The notes under the pieces were generated by a model that worked only from the letters and a program-made list of their open reading frames with translations, was not told where the DNA came from and made no database searches. Source: Candidatus Sumerlaea chitinivorans (GTDB lineage: Bacteria > Sumerlaeota > Sumerlaeia > Sumerlaeales > Sumerlaeaceae). Taken from it: DNA of 64,000 nt. Each line of letters opens with the position of its first letter. The stretch's first letter is position 1. Positions 18,182 to 28,300 of the stretch are shown here, piece after piece. The DNA lies in the NCBI GenBank assembly GCA_003290465.1, contig CP030759.1, positions 474,672-538,671 of the forward strand, read 5' to 3'. A program made the position numbers and the translations under genes.

Positions 18182-19174
18182 ATGGACCTTTCGACAACCT
18201 ACCTCGGACTAAAACTGAAACACCCGTTCATGCCGGGCGCTTCCCCTCTGGTGGATGACCTTGGGATGGTCAAGCAACTGGAGGATGCAGGAGCCTCCGC
18301 AATCGTCATGCACTCGCTCTTTGAGGAGCAAATCTTGCGCGAATCCTTGGCAACCACGGAAGCCATCGAGGGAACTGCAGAGTCCTTCGCCGAGGCTTTG
18401 AGCTACTTCCCAAAGCCAGATGAGTTCCGGCTGGGGCCTGAAGCCTACCTCGAGCAGATCCGCAAGATCAAAGAGTGCGTGAGCGTGCCGGTCATTGCTT
18501 CACTCAACGGTTCCACCCCCAGTGGCTGGATGGAGTATGCAAAACTCATCCAACAGGCAGGGGCGGATGCCCTCGAGCTCAACGTCTACATTCTGGCCAC
18601 AAACCCTTGGGAGACAGGCGAAGCGATCGAACGCCGCCTGCTCGATATCGCCCATGGCGTCAAGAAGGCCGTCACCATTCCCGTATCGGTCAAGTTGTCA
18701 GTCTTCTACTCGTCCATCGCCAACGTGGCAAGAAGACTCGACGAAGTGCCGGTGGACGGCTTGGTGCTCTTTAATCGCTTCTACCAGCCCGACATTGATA
18801 TCGAGAATCTCGAGGTCACTTCGACGCTTCAACTTAGCGACTCAAGCGAGCTCCTCCTGCGTCTGCGCTGGTTGGCGATTCTTTATGGAAATGTGAACGC
18901 AAGCCTTGCGGTCTCAGGCGGCGTGCACACTCCTCATGACGCAATCAAAGCACTCATGGCGGGAGCGAGCGCAGTACAGGTAGTCTCGGCTCTGCTCAAG
19001 AACGGACCGTCCTACCTGACCCAACTTATTACAGGGGTAAAAGCTTGGCTTGAAGAACACGAGTACGAATCCTTGAATCAAATGATCGGCTCGATGAGTC
19101 TCCAAAAGTGCGGGAATCCCGCCGCATTCGAGCGGGCAAACTACATGCGAATTCTGCAGAGCTACCGCATCTGA
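18182..19174 (+). CDS. Dihydroorotate dehydrogenase-like flavoprotein
   Basis: This TIM-barrel protein of about 330 residues is related to dihydroorotate dehydrogenase. It has the phosphate/FMN-binding strand features AVSGGVHTPHDAIKALMAGA and VPVIASLNGS. In true class 1 enzymes the active-site loop reads Leu-Asn-x-Ser-Cys-Pro-Asn; here it is LNVYILATN, with no catalytic Cys, so normal PyrD activity is unlikely. Such proteins are repeatedly encoded next to pyruvate:ferredoxin oxidoreductase, as here; their role is not established. ATG 18182 is preferred to ATG 18176 because AGGGAG at 18170-18175 would be too close to the first ATG. A strong terminator follows, closing the two-gene operon. Confidence 0.82.
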   Translation: MDLSTTYLGLKLKHPFMPGASPLVDDLGMVKQLEDAGASAIVMHSLFEEQILRESLATTEAIEGTAESFAEALSYFPKPDEFRLGPEAYLEQIRKIKECVSVPVIASLNGSTPSGWMEYAKLIQQAGADALELNVYILATNPWETGEAIERRLLDIAHGVKKAVTIPVSVKLSVFYSSIANVARRLDEVPVDGLVLFNRFYQPDIDIENLEVTSTLQLSDSSELLLRLRWLAILYGNVNASLAVSGGVHTPHDAIKALMAGASAVQVVSALLKNGPSYLTQLITGVKAWLEEHEYESLNQMIGSMSLQKCGNPAAFERANYMRILQSYRI

Positions 19175-19199
19175 AGATCCGCAGACACTGAGTTCTTCG

Positions 19200-19240
19200 G
19201 CCGCCTTGGCCATTCTTCAGGCCAAGGCGGCGTTTCTTTT
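19200..19240 (+). terminator. Intrinsic terminator after the PFOR operon
   Basis: A perfect 12-bp stem (19200-19211 with 19220-19231), an eight-base loop and a following GTTTCTTTT tract lie 25 bases after the stop of the DHOD-like gene. Confidence 0.88.
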
Positions 19241-19314
19241 GCGCGACAGGTTTCCGAACGTAGTTTCTCTGAAAAGGTAGGTACCGTGTTGAAGATTAAG
19301 AAAGGAAAAGCATC

Positions 19315-19611
19315 ATGACGCAACACCGACTACTTTCCGAAGAAGTGATTCAAGGAGCCCTCCAGAAGCTTCCGAGCTGGCATCGGGAGGAGGGGAAAAT
19401 TATTCGCGACTACACGTTTGCAGACTTCCGGCGCGCGATCGAGTTTGTGAACCTCGTGGCTGAATTGGCGGAACAAGCGGACCATCATCCCGACATTTTG
19501 ATTCATGGCTGGAACAAAGTGCGCATCACGCTCACAACTCACAGTGCTGGGGGTATCACCCAGAACGATATTGAGCTCGCGCGGAAAATAGAGGAAATTG
19601 TGGTGCTATGA
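19315..19611 (+). CDS. Pterin-4a-carbinolamine dehydratase
   Basis: This 98-residue protein has the normal length for PCD/DCoH and covers the whole fold. The active-site histidines are in ADHHPDI (H57, H58) and the family block WNKVRITLTTHSAGGIT is present at residues 66-82. The enzyme dehydrates 4a-hydroxytetrahydropterin, recycling the pterin cofactor of aromatic amino-acid hydroxylases; in many bacteria without such hydroxylases it is linked to molybdopterin or other pterin metabolism. An AGAAAGGAAA lies before the ATG. No hydroxylase is visible in this window, so the physiological partner is unknown. Confidence 0.93.
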   Translation: MTQHRLLSEEVIQGALQKLPSWHREEGKIIRDYTFADFRRAIEFVNLVAELAEQADHHPDILIHGWNKVRITLTTHSAGGITQNDIELARKIEEIVVL

Positions 19612-19798
19612 CGCGCCCCTTGCCTCAGTTCGGTGGGGTGGGTTCTGCTGCCAATAGTATGTGCGAGTCACAAACCATCGCGACGAGGGTTGGCGAGTAG
19701 CCCAGCGTAACAGACGGGAGTTCTCTTGATTTTTCTCTCGCTCATTGTGTGCCTTCCCGCGAGGGTATTGCAGACCATCCGGTTCTGAGGAAAACGCA

Positions 19799-22390
19799 GT
19801 GGAAAGCCAATCGAAAGATTGTAGAGAAGCCTTTGACCATAGGGCAACAACAGCAGCTCCGCAGGTTCGTCCAGTCAGCATAGCCCACGGTCTTGTGAAC
19901 TTCGCCTTGGTGGTGTGGGCATGGGGACTTGTGCTTTATTTCTTAGTTCGGGAAGGCGCGTTGCCGCTTTCGCTTTTGTGCCAGAAGCTTTCTTGGGTTT
20001 GTGGTCTGCTGCCGGGATTTCTCGTGAACGCCGAAACGACGGGCGCCGTGCCAATTATTTTCCCCAGCTTATTTACGGAAGATTGGCATTGGTGGTGGGC
20101 AAATGCTCCGTGGAGCGCGCTCGCGATTGCAGCCGCAATGGCTACGGGCTATTGGCTTTTGGGCGCCTTGCTGCTTGATAGCATGGAGCATGCAATGACC
20201 CCCTTGGGCCGTCATGCTCTCGCCCTTGCGCTCGGAATGGGGGTTGCTGGTGTCGCGTTTGAACTTGTGACGCTTGCCCATCTTCTTTACCAGCCGGTTG
20301 TAGTCGTGGTGTGGGCAGTATTACTGGGAGGTGCAGCCGTGCTCCGATGGCTGCGCCCCCGGTGGTACCTCGGAAAATTAGCGGTTTCCGAGAGCTGGAA
20401 ACAGCACGAAAAACGTAAAGAGCTCGCGCTGGAGTATTACTCACGTAAGCTTGTCGTGCCACTCAAGACGCGTTCGGCCCGGATCTACTGGGTCGCGTGT
20501 TGGGTTGCCATTGTCGTCATCTCTGGTTTAACGCTGCTTCACGGCATCGGTCTTCCAGAAACCTACTGGGATTCCTTAATTCTCTACGTCGGCTATGCCC
20601 GCAAAATCTTCCTTCAACACGCATTTCCAACGAAAGTGGTAGGCCAAGTTGGAATCGGCTTAGGCGCAAACTATCCGCATCTTTATCCCATACTCACAGC
20701 CCAAACCGCAACTTTGGCAGGATTTTGGCACGACGCATTTGCTCAACTGTTGCCACCCCTCGCTGGGCTCGCGAGTTGCCTACTGCTCTACGCCTTGCTC
20801 GAGGAAATGACGCGTGATCGTCTCCTTGCTGTGTCGGCGGTCCTACTTTTTCGGGCAGTGCCGTATGGTATCGCCTATTTCCAGTACGCAAGCGATTATG
20901 CGATCGCGATCCTGTTCACCAGCGCCTTCCTCTATTGTGCAGCTCAGTACCTTCGCACGGGACTTCGTGGGCCGCTTGTTCTCATGTGGATGTTTGCGGC
21001 TTTCGCAGTACACATCAATTACCTCATGTGGGTGTTGTGGCCTGTTGCGCTCCTGGCCACGCTTCTTGCGCACGTTAAAGGGGGAAGCTGCGAAGGACAC
21101 GGCGAGGAACCTCGTAGACGCTACCGATGTCATTCCAACGCAAACGATCCCGATTCCCTCGTAGGGGAGTTGGAGGACTACTTACCCCCAGACGAACGCG
21201 CATGGCGCCAACTTCATATCGGAATGCGTCCCTCTGTGGCGCAGCTCCTAAAGTCGCGCAGTTTTCTTGTCCTCGTGTTGTGCGCGCTGGCTGTGGCGAG
21301 CCCATGGTACATCCGGAATGTGATCGTAACTGGCAACCCCGTTTACGCTTTCTTCTATAACGTTTTCCCCAGTAAGCATGTGAACCCTGCCGTGATGAAA
21401 TCCGCGGAAGTAGAATGGCGTCTCAACGGCGACGGACTTGGGCGTGTGGGGCGAACCGTTGGGGAGAAGCTGCGAAATTCTTGGTTTTACTTTGTGACGG
21501 GACCCCACCACTGGAAACTTGGGCCTGTGTTTATGGCCTTTGTTATTCCCGGTGTTCTGTTGTTTGGGGCCCGCGTGGTCTCTCACTCGGTTGCGCAAGG
21601 TGTGAGTCGAATCCGTGGGCAATGCAACGTGAGCATTCTCCCCAGTATGTGGGATGATACATTGAAAATGGGAGCTATTGCCGCGCTTCTCTTTTTTCTG
21701 CTTTGGTTTTACGCCTACGCAGTTGCCGACATGTATCTTTATCAGATTATTATCGTGCTGCCCTTGTTTGCGATTTTTGCGGCGTTCGTATTTGAACGAT
21801 TTCCCGCCGCCCGAGCACGGGTGCCTCTCTATCTCTTAGTTCTCACGATCGGGATAATCCCCGGCTTCACAATGGGGCTGATGGGGTTCAAGCTTAAGCG
21901 ATCCAGTGGCCCAAACGACGTCATGCAGTTTTCGCAGGTCACTCTGACTGCCTTGCGAAACCTGTTCATCGACCGCGAGACGTTTTACCAAATGGAGTTT
22001 GATGGCGACATGATGATGCTGCGCCAAGTGAACGCCTTACCCCCGGGCACAAGAATTCTCACGCACGAGAATCGCCATCTGTTACTAAACGAAGAACTCC
22101 ATATTGTGCATCTGGATGACTGGGAGGTGCAGACTGCTTACGGCAAGTCCGCCGCAGAGCGAGTGAAGGTCCTCGATGGCCTTGGCATCCAGTATTACCT
22201 TTACGTCCCAAACGAGGACAAACACCGCGCGAATTCGTGGCTCGGTATGGACGAACTCATTGGCGAAGGGTATTTTGAAGAAGTCTTTCGAACACCGTCA
22301 GCAGGTGCAAGCTTCCGTGAAGGGCTTCGCTATCGCCATATTCCGGAGAATACCAACGTACTCTATCGAAGAACTTCGAAGAAGCCGTGA
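19799..22390 (+). CDS. Large multi-pass membrane protein, probable GT-C glycosyltransferase-like
   Basis: This protein has about 863 residues and roughly a dozen hydrophobic segments between residues 30 and 705, then a soluble C-terminal domain of about 155 residues. After the fourth helix or so the segment LPETYWDSL followed by YARKIFL resembles the acidic periplasmic loop of polyprenyl-phosphate-dependent GT-C enzymes, where Asp/Glu is catalytic. That is the main reason for the call and it is an inference. A cytoplasmic-looking polar stretch around residues 440-490 separates two membrane halves. The frame is open from TTG 19745, but GTG 19799 has a GAGG eight bases upstream and removes a non-conserved Cys-rich leader. 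It converges with tatD, 22 bases away. Confidence 0.6.
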   Translation: MESQSKDCREAFDHRATTAAPQVRPVSIAHGLVNFALVVWAWGLVLYFLVREGALPLSLLCQKLSWVCGLLPGFLVNAETTGAVPIIFPSLFTEDWHWWWANAPWSALAIAAAMATGYWLLGALLLDSMEHAMTPLGRHALALALGMGVAGVAFELVTLAHLLYQPVVVVVWAVLLGGAAVLRWLRPRWYLGKLAVSESWKQHEKRKELALEYYSRKLVVPLKTRSARIYWVACWVAIVVISGLTLLHGIGLPETYWDSLILYVGYARKIFLQHAFPTKVVGQVGIGLGANYPHLYPILTAQTATLAGFWHDAFAQLLPPLAGLASCLLLYALLEEMTRDRLLAVSAVLLFRAVPYGIAYFQYASDYAIAILFTSAFLYCAAQYLRTGLRGPLVLMWMFAAFAVHINYLMWVLWPVALLATLLAHVKGGSCEGHGEEPRRRYRCHSNANDPDSLVGELEDYLPPDERAWRQLHIGMRPSVAQLLKSRSFLVLVLCALAVASPWYIRNVIVTGNPVYAFFYNVFPSKHVNPAVMKSAEVEWRLNGDGLGRVGRTVGEKLRNSWFYFVTGPHHWKLGPVFMAFVIPGVLLFGARVVSHSVAQGVSRIRGQCNVSILPSMWDDTLKMGAIAALLFFLLWFYAYAVADMYLYQIIIVLPLFAIFAAFVFERFPAARARVPLYLLVLTIGIIPGFTMGLMGFKLKRSSGPNDVMQFSQVTLTALRNLFIDRETFYQMEFDGDMMMLRQVNALPPGTRILTHENRHLLLNEELHIVHLDDWEVQTAYGKSAAERVKVLDGLGIQYYLYVPNEDKHRANSWLGMDELIGEGYFEEVFRTPSAGASFREGLRYRHIPENTNVLYRRTSKKP

Positions 22391-22412
22391 GTTTATAGGG
22401 CCGAACATTCAT

Positions 22413-23222
22413 TCAGAGCCTTGATGCGTCGACTCTTCGAAATAGCCGAAGGGCGTTCTCCGTTGTAGTACGGGCGACTTCTTCCACAGGGATCGCGCGA
22501 AGCTGGGCAATACGCTCCGCCACCAAACGCAAATAAGCCGGTTCATTGCGTTTGCCTCGGTAGGGAACGGGCGCCATGTAGGGCGCATCGGTTTCCAGAA
22601 CAAGCGATTCGAGGGGGACGGTGCGCACAATCTCTTGGAGTTTCACGGTTTTCTTGAAGGTCACTGCTCCGCCTACCCCAAGCAGGAACCCTCGGCGGAT
22701 GAATTCCTCCGCCTGTGCCTGTGTGCCAAAAAAGCAATGCATAACCCCGCGCGGGGGAGTCGAGGATGGCGCCTCGTCCTGGGGGAGAATCTCGAGCATC
22801 TCCGAATATGCTTCGCGGCAATGAATGACCACCGGTAGGCCTAATTCTGTTGCAAGCTGGAACTGCGCGATAAACGCGCGGATCTGCTGGTCCCGAGGTG
22901 CAAAATCGTAGTGGTAGTCCAAACCAATTTCGCCAATCCCTACCACCTTCTTGCTCGCCCTGACAAGGTCTCGCAACGCGTTTAGGGATTGCTCACAAAA
23001 CTCTTGGGCGTGGTGAGGATGAATCCCAACCGTGGCAAGTAGTGCCTCATGAGCCTGAGCTCGCCCCAGGGCCAGCTTGCTGTTCTCGATCGTCTCACCG
23101 ATAAGAACGATCCGTTGGACACCACTTACCAAGGCACGGCCAAGGACCTCATCAAAATCGTCCGCGAATTCCGAATCCTGCAAGTGAGCATGGGTATCCC
23201 ACAAGAGCGGGTGCAAACTCAT
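22413..23222 (-). CDS. tatD: TatD-family metal-dependent hydrolase
   Basis: This 269-residue TIM-barrel amidohydrolase-type DNase has the family's usual length. Metal ligands are seen in DTHAH (His11, His13), GEIGLDYH (Glu98), IHCRE (His134), MHCF (His162) and ETDAPY (Asp212). TatD proteins are 3'-5' exonucleases or general metal-dependent hydrolases in the cytoplasm. The start at 23222 has an AGAGGA about nine bases upstream. It stands alone on the minus strand between the large membrane protein and the divergent copper-efflux operon. Confidence 0.93.
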   Translation of the reverse strand: MSLHPLLWDTHAHLQDSEFADDFDEVLGRALVSGVQRIVLIGETIENSKLALGRAQAHEALLATVGIHPHHAQEFCEQSLNALRDLVRASKKVVGIGEIGLDYHYDFAPRDQQIRAFIAQFQLATELGLPVVIHCREAYSEMLEILPQDEAPSSTPPRGVMHCFFGTQAQAEEFIRRGFLLGVGGAVTFKKTVKLQEIVRTVPLESLVLETDAPYMAPVPYRGKRNEPAYLRLVAERIAQLRAIPVEEVARTTTENALRLFRRVDASRL

Positions 23223-23396
23223 CGCCGAAAATCCTCTTCACGTAAGAATCGCAGTGTGAGACTGGATAGGCTCATGCTAAGGAGAAGACTTGCAATCCAC
23301 ACTCACATCAATGTTGCGCCGAAGCGGTACGAATAAACTGCGCGCGTGCAAGCTAACATAAAGGAAAGGGACGAATTCATTCGGTAGGTCTCGATT

Positions 23397-23783
23397 GTGA
23401 AGACAGGCCACGCGCTCCTTATGCAGGTTGTTACCGTCCTCGTGATGGTGGCGGTGAGCGCGTTTTATTTGCCTGCGTTTGTTTGTCCTTCATCTACACC
23501 GCCGGTAAAAGGATCCTGTTGTGGGGCTGAGTGTCACTGTTCCCCAAAAGCTCCTCAGCCGCTGGGCGATGATAACGATTCGTGCTGTAACTACGAGGCA
23601 TCGCAGAAGATGCCGAAAAGCGGGGCACTGCCGTTAGAAAAAGTATCATTTGAACCACCGCTTTACTCGCAAGAGCTCCCTCCAACGCCTTTCGCTTCTC
23701 GTTTCCTGGCTTGGCAACCTATCACGGCTTTGCCTCACATGGTTGCTCATAGCCCTCCGTTGACGTTAGTCCTTCGAATTTGA
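23397..23783 (+). CDS. Cys-rich secreted or membrane-anchored small protein of the efflux operon
   Basis: This 128-residue protein has an N-terminal hydrophobic segment (residues 8-28) that could be a signal peptide or anchor. A short Cys-rich region follows: seven cysteines at 30, 41, 42, 46, 48, 63 and 64, including the cluster SCCGAECHCS. The rest is Pro-rich and low in structure. I do not recognise a named family. Its place as the first gene before a TolC/CusA/CusB operon suggests it binds the exported soft metal (Cu(I) or Ag(I)) in the periplasm, comparable in position but not in sequence to CusF. The GTG at 23397 lacks a strong ribosome-binding site, so expression level and exact start are uncertain. 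Confidence 0.6.
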   Translation: MKTGHALLMQVVTVLVMVAVSAFYLPAFVCPSSTPPVKGSCCGAECHCSPKAPQPLGDDNDSCCNYEASQKMPKSGALPLEKVSFEPPLYSQELPPTPFASRFLAWQPITALPHMVAHSPPLTLVLRI

Positions 23784-23807
23784 TAAGCTCCCTTGGTAGT
23801 GTCATTG

Positions 23808-23836
23808 GCACGACTGCCGGAGCTCCGCTGTCGTGC
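23808..23836 (+). other. Intercistronic hairpin between the Cys-rich gene and cusC
   Basis: GCACGAC (23808-23814) pairs with GTCGTGC (23830-23836), and the loop itself contains the palindrome CGGAGCTCCG (23818-23827). No T-run follows, so it is not a simple terminator. It sits in the 101-base gap before the TolC gene and may affect mRNA stability or relative expression. Confidence 0.35.
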
Positions 23837-23884
23837 TCAGTCAGTACTTGTTGATAACCCGTTTGACCCTTAAGGGAGCTTGCA

Positions 23885-25342
23885 ATGGACATTCTGATTC
23901 CCTCTAAGAAGACCCACATTGGCTGGTGTTTGGGGGTGGTTTTTGCTACGTATATTGCCTCCGTGACCAGCGCCTCAGTCACGACTACACCGCTATCCAC
24001 TAAACCCGAGCCAACCAGATTGCCATCGGTTGGAACCCTAAGTTCCACTCCACGTGCACTGACGCTCGATCAAGCCCTGAAAGAAGCCGTCACGCGAAAT
24101 CCGCGACTGCGAGCGGCAAAGCAGGATTGGATCGCGGCATGTGAGCGAATTCCACAGGCAGGGGCATTGGATGATCCTAAACTGATGCTCGGGTATGAAT
24201 TTGCACTCGATCCCTTTGGCCGCCGCGAGATGCCGCTGGATATGAAAAAATGGACCACAGACCGCGCTATCGTCGGCTTCTCGTGGATGATCAGCCCCTC
24301 TCGAAAAAGGCGACAGCGCACGGAACTGGCCGTGTACGAGGCAGCCGTAGCGGCAGCAAATTATCGGCGCATGGTTTATGAGATCCGAAGAAAAGCGGCC
24401 CAAGCTTATGCGGAAGTGTTCTACGGGAGAGAAAAACTACGCATAGCGGATCAAAACGCTGCAACACTTCGCCAAATCTATGAAGTTGCTCTCCACCGTT
24501 TTCATGCCTCAGAAATGACGCAGGCCGAGCTCACGAAGATCGAAATCGAATCTTTGCGAGCAGAGAGTGCGCAAACAGAAGCCCAGCTTGCTTATGATCG
24601 GGCTGTGGCTTCGTTCAACGGACTCCGCTTTTATCCGCCCACTACTCCCGTCACAGTAAGCGATATTCCTGGGGTAAAGCTTCCCACCCGATCCGCCACT
24701 CAGCTTCTTCAGAGGGCTGCCAGAAACAATCCTGAGCTTGAGGAGCTTCGCAACGAGCTCGAAGCGCGTGGTGTGGAGGTCGTGTTGGCAGAGCTTCAAC
24801 GCATGCCTGATTTTGAACTCAGTCTGCCTGATGTGCGCACCCTCTCGCAGATGCTGATGATTGGCATGACGTTGCCATTCTTCAACCGCGCACGAATCGA
24901 TGCAGCAATTCGGGAGGCAGAAGCCCGGCGGGAGGCAGCCTTGGCACGCCTCCATGGGGGAGAAAGCGATGTCGGTGTGCGTCTACTCGTTGCTATCTCG
25001 ATGATCACGGACGCGGAGCGAATCATCGCGGATTATGGGGCAAGGATTGAGTCTAAAACCTCCGGCCTCCTTGAGCTTCAGCTACAGAATTACGCCGTCG
25101 ACCGCGAGGACCTTCTCAATGTGTTGGATACTCAGAGGATGCTGCTGGATATCCAGCAGCTTGTCGCCCGTGCGCGTGCCGATCGCCTCGTCGGTGTGGC
25201 AGAGTTAGAGGAAATCCTTGGCGAACCACTCATGCCCCCATTCTTCCCGAGTCTGTCCGTCCCAAGGCAGCCACAAGACCAACGCTATCCCCCCTCATCA
25301 TCCAGTCGGCTTGAGGGACGTTTGAAAGGGGCGAAAAAATGA
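23885..25342 (+). CDS. TolC/CusC-like outer-membrane efflux channel
   Basis: This 485-residue member of the outer-membrane efflux protein family has an N-terminal hydrophobic signal-like segment (about residues 13-32). Two homologous halves rich in long Ala/Glu/Arg helices follow: LDQALKEAVTRNPRLRAAKQ starts the first and LLQRAARNNPELEELRNELE the second. These are the usual TolC helical-barrel repeats. It forms the outer-membrane exit for the CusA pump with the CusB adaptor. The stop (TGA 25340-25342) overlaps the cusA start at 25339, so the genes are coupled. A GGGAG lies a few bases before the ATG. Confidence 0.88.
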   Translation: MDILIPSKKTHIGWCLGVVFATYIASVTSASVTTTPLSTKPEPTRLPSVGTLSSTPRALTLDQALKEAVTRNPRLRAAKQDWIAACERIPQAGALDDPKLMLGYEFALDPFGRREMPLDMKKWTTDRAIVGFSWMISPSRKRRQRTELAVYEAAVAAANYRRMVYEIRRKAAQAYAEVFYGREKLRIADQNAATLRQIYEVALHRFHASEMTQAELTKIEIESLRAESAQTEAQLAYDRAVASFNGLRFYPPTTPVTVSDIPGVKLPTRSATQLLQRAARNNPELEELRNELEARGVEVVLAELQRMPDFELSLPDVRTLSQMLMIGMTLPFFNRARIDAAIREAEARREAALARLHGGESDVGVRLLVAISMITDAERIIADYGARIESKTSGLLELQLQNYAVDREDLLNVLDTQRMLLDIQQLVARARADRLVGVAELEEILGEPLMPPFFPSLSVPRQPQDQRYPPSSSSRLEGRLKGAKK

Positions 25343-28300
25343 TCGAGAGAATCATTGAATACTCAATCCGAACGCCTGCAGTGGTGCTCATTCTAACCTT
25401 GGGACTGGCTGTCGCTGGCATTTGGTCCCTTTCGCGGACACCTATCGACGCCATTCCCGATCTCTCCGAAAACCAAGTGATTGTCTTTGCAGACTGGATG
25501 GGGAGAAGTCCGAAGGAAATCGAAGAGCAAATCACCTACCCCCTCTCGGTAAACTTGCAGGGGTTGGCCGGTGTCAAAGCGATTCGGTCGTCCTCCGAGT
25601 TCAACTTCTCAATGCTGAACATCATCTTCGACGATTCCGTGGATTTCTATTTCGCGCGCACGCGTGTGCTGGAGCGATTGGCGCTTGCCTCGGCTTTTCT
25701 TCCGCCGGGCGTGGTTCCATATCTGGCGCCCGACGCCACAGCTCTCGGACAAGTCTTCTGGTATACGATTGAAGGAGACGGCTACGACTTAAGCGAGCTG
25801 CGAACGATTCAGGATTGGTTTGTCCGCTATCAACTCAATGCGGTGCCCGGTGTAGCTCAAGTTAGCTCCGTCGGTGGCTTTGCCAAAGAGTACCAAGTGG
25901 ATGTTACTCCAGAACGCCTCCGCGCCTATAACATCACGCTCGGGCAGCTTATGAACGCCCTCGCAAGTAGCAACCTGTCTGTCGGAGGGCGCGTGATCCA
26001 CAAAGGCAAGGCCGAGTATCTCGTACGGAGTGTTGGGTGGATCACCTCGTTGGACGACATACGCAACACAGTGATCGAGACCAGAAATGGGGTTCCAATT
26101 CGGGTAGGAGACGTTGCGACTGTAACGGTCGGACCTCAGTTTCAGCGCAGCGTTTTGGAAAAGGATGGGCGGCAGGTCGTCGGCGGTGTGGTACTGATGC
26201 GCTTCGGCGAGAATCCTCTCGAGATCACGAGACGCGTCCGAGAGAAGATTCGAGAAATTGAAAAGGGTCTCCCACCGGGCGTAAGAATTGTTCCATTTTA
26301 TGATCGAACGCCACTCATCGAAGGGGCCATTCAAACCGTTCGCCGCACCCTAATCGAGGAACTAATAGTCGCCGCTTTAGCAGTTCTCTTAATTCTTAAA
26401 CACTTCCGCAGCGCCTTTATCATATGTGCGACTCTCCTGCTGGCGGTCCTTGCGTCGTTCGTTATGATGAAGCTTTTCAACATTCCCTCCAACATCATGT
26501 CCCTTGCAGGGATCGCGATCTCGATTGGGATTCTTGTCGACCAAGCGATCGTGATGGTTGAAAATGCTTCTCATTATCTCGTGCGGCGGTTTGGTAGCCA
26601 ACCGATTCGCGGTAACGTTACGGAGCTACTCATTCAGCCATGCCGCGAGGTAGGAAGACCGATCTTCTTTAGTGTGCTTATTATGATCGTGTCGTTTCTC
26701 CCGGTGTTTGCTCTTTCCGGCATGGAGGGGAAACTGTTTCATCCTCTCGCGTACACGAAGACCTTTGCGCTCGTGGGAGTGGCTCTCATCTCAATCACAT
26801 TCGTCCCCGCAGCAATTGGTTTGTTCCTGAGGGGGCGGCTGATTCGGGAAGAGGACAGTGCGATTGTTCGAGGTTTTATCGAAGTTTATAAGCCTGTGCT
26901 GTCTTTTCTCATGCCACGGGTGCGCTTGGTGAGTGTGCTCTTTGTCATCTTGTGTGCAATTGGACTTTATCTTGCACGCCACACGGGGCGCGAGTTCATG
27001 CCGCCCCTTGATGAGGGAACTATCCTCGACATGCCCGTCACGGCGCCACGGATTTCGGTAACACAGGCGGTGGATGATTTGAAGGTTCGTGATGCACTCC
27101 TGCGTGGGTTTCCGGAGGTCGAATCCGTGGTGGGGAAAGCTGGCCGAGCGGATACGCCCACTGATCCCTCCCCCCTCGACATGGTGGAAACCATAGTCAA
27201 CCTTCGTCCTAAAGAACGTTGGCCAAAACGGATGCTTAAGTTTGAGGATGCCGAACAGCTCACGAGATTCGCCCTCGCAGAATTAGCGTTGGCTAAAGGA
27301 TCCGCCCTTACGACGCAAACGCTGGTCACCGATTCGACCATCAACAAGATCACAATGAACGCGTTGGCGCAATTTGATGCTACAATGCGGCATGAAGCCT
27401 CATCCAAAATCGCCCAGTTTGAGCCCGACCTAAAAATTGAGGTACAGAGTGCGATTGCCCAAGCAATTCTTGAAGAGATTGACCGCGCGAATGGGTGGAT
27501 CAAAACACCGGACCGAGAAAGCCGCGAGACGTTGAAGAGGGAAATTGTGCGGCTCGACCTTCCTTTTCCGCTCACAAGCCGCGATATTTCGTCGGTCGCG
27601 TCCACGGTTTTCGAGACTCTAACAAAGGAGGGTTGGATCAAAGATCGCCACAGCGCTCTGACGGCCTCTCCCTCGCTGCTTACCAAGATTCGTAGGTTTA
27701 GCCGAGAAGTGTTTACTGGCCGCGCATGGTCTCTTGAAGAGCATCTGGAAAGCGTCGTGGAAACGCAGACGGCTCGAATGTGGCGATCTCACATACGAGA
27801 TCTCAATCAACACCTCTACGATCTTGGTGCTTCTGCTTTTGCTCAAGCTGTGGCGAAAGAAATGGCCACTGAGCTCTCCCCCAAAATGGATCTCAGCTCA
27901 AATACACTCCACACGCTTCAGGAAAAGCTCCAGACTCGGTTCAGTGAGAAAGTATTCTTGTGGCAAAAAGCGAAAGCCGACCTTCTCCAAGAACTTGATA
28001 CCGTTGTCCGCATGCCCGGGTGGGCAAACATTTGGACCCAACCAATCATTAACCGAATCGACATGCTTGCAACGGGCGTGCGTACGCAAGTCGGAGTCAA
28101 GGTGTTCGGTCGAAGCGTCGAGCAAATCGACTCCGTTTCGCGCCAAGTGGTGGAGGTATTGCGAAACATCCCGGGCGCTGTGGATGTGGTCGCAGACCAG
28201 AACGTTGGCAAGGGTTATGTAGAGATTGAGGTAGATCGCGAACGAGCAGCTCGCTACGGCGTGAGCATCAATGACATTCAGGACGTCATTGAAGTCGCGC

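Noticed and set aside
23227-23396. MerR-type copper-sensor promoter (CueR-like) upstream of the efflux operon
   Set aside because: I looked for a dyad in a long-spacer promoter and found none with confidence.
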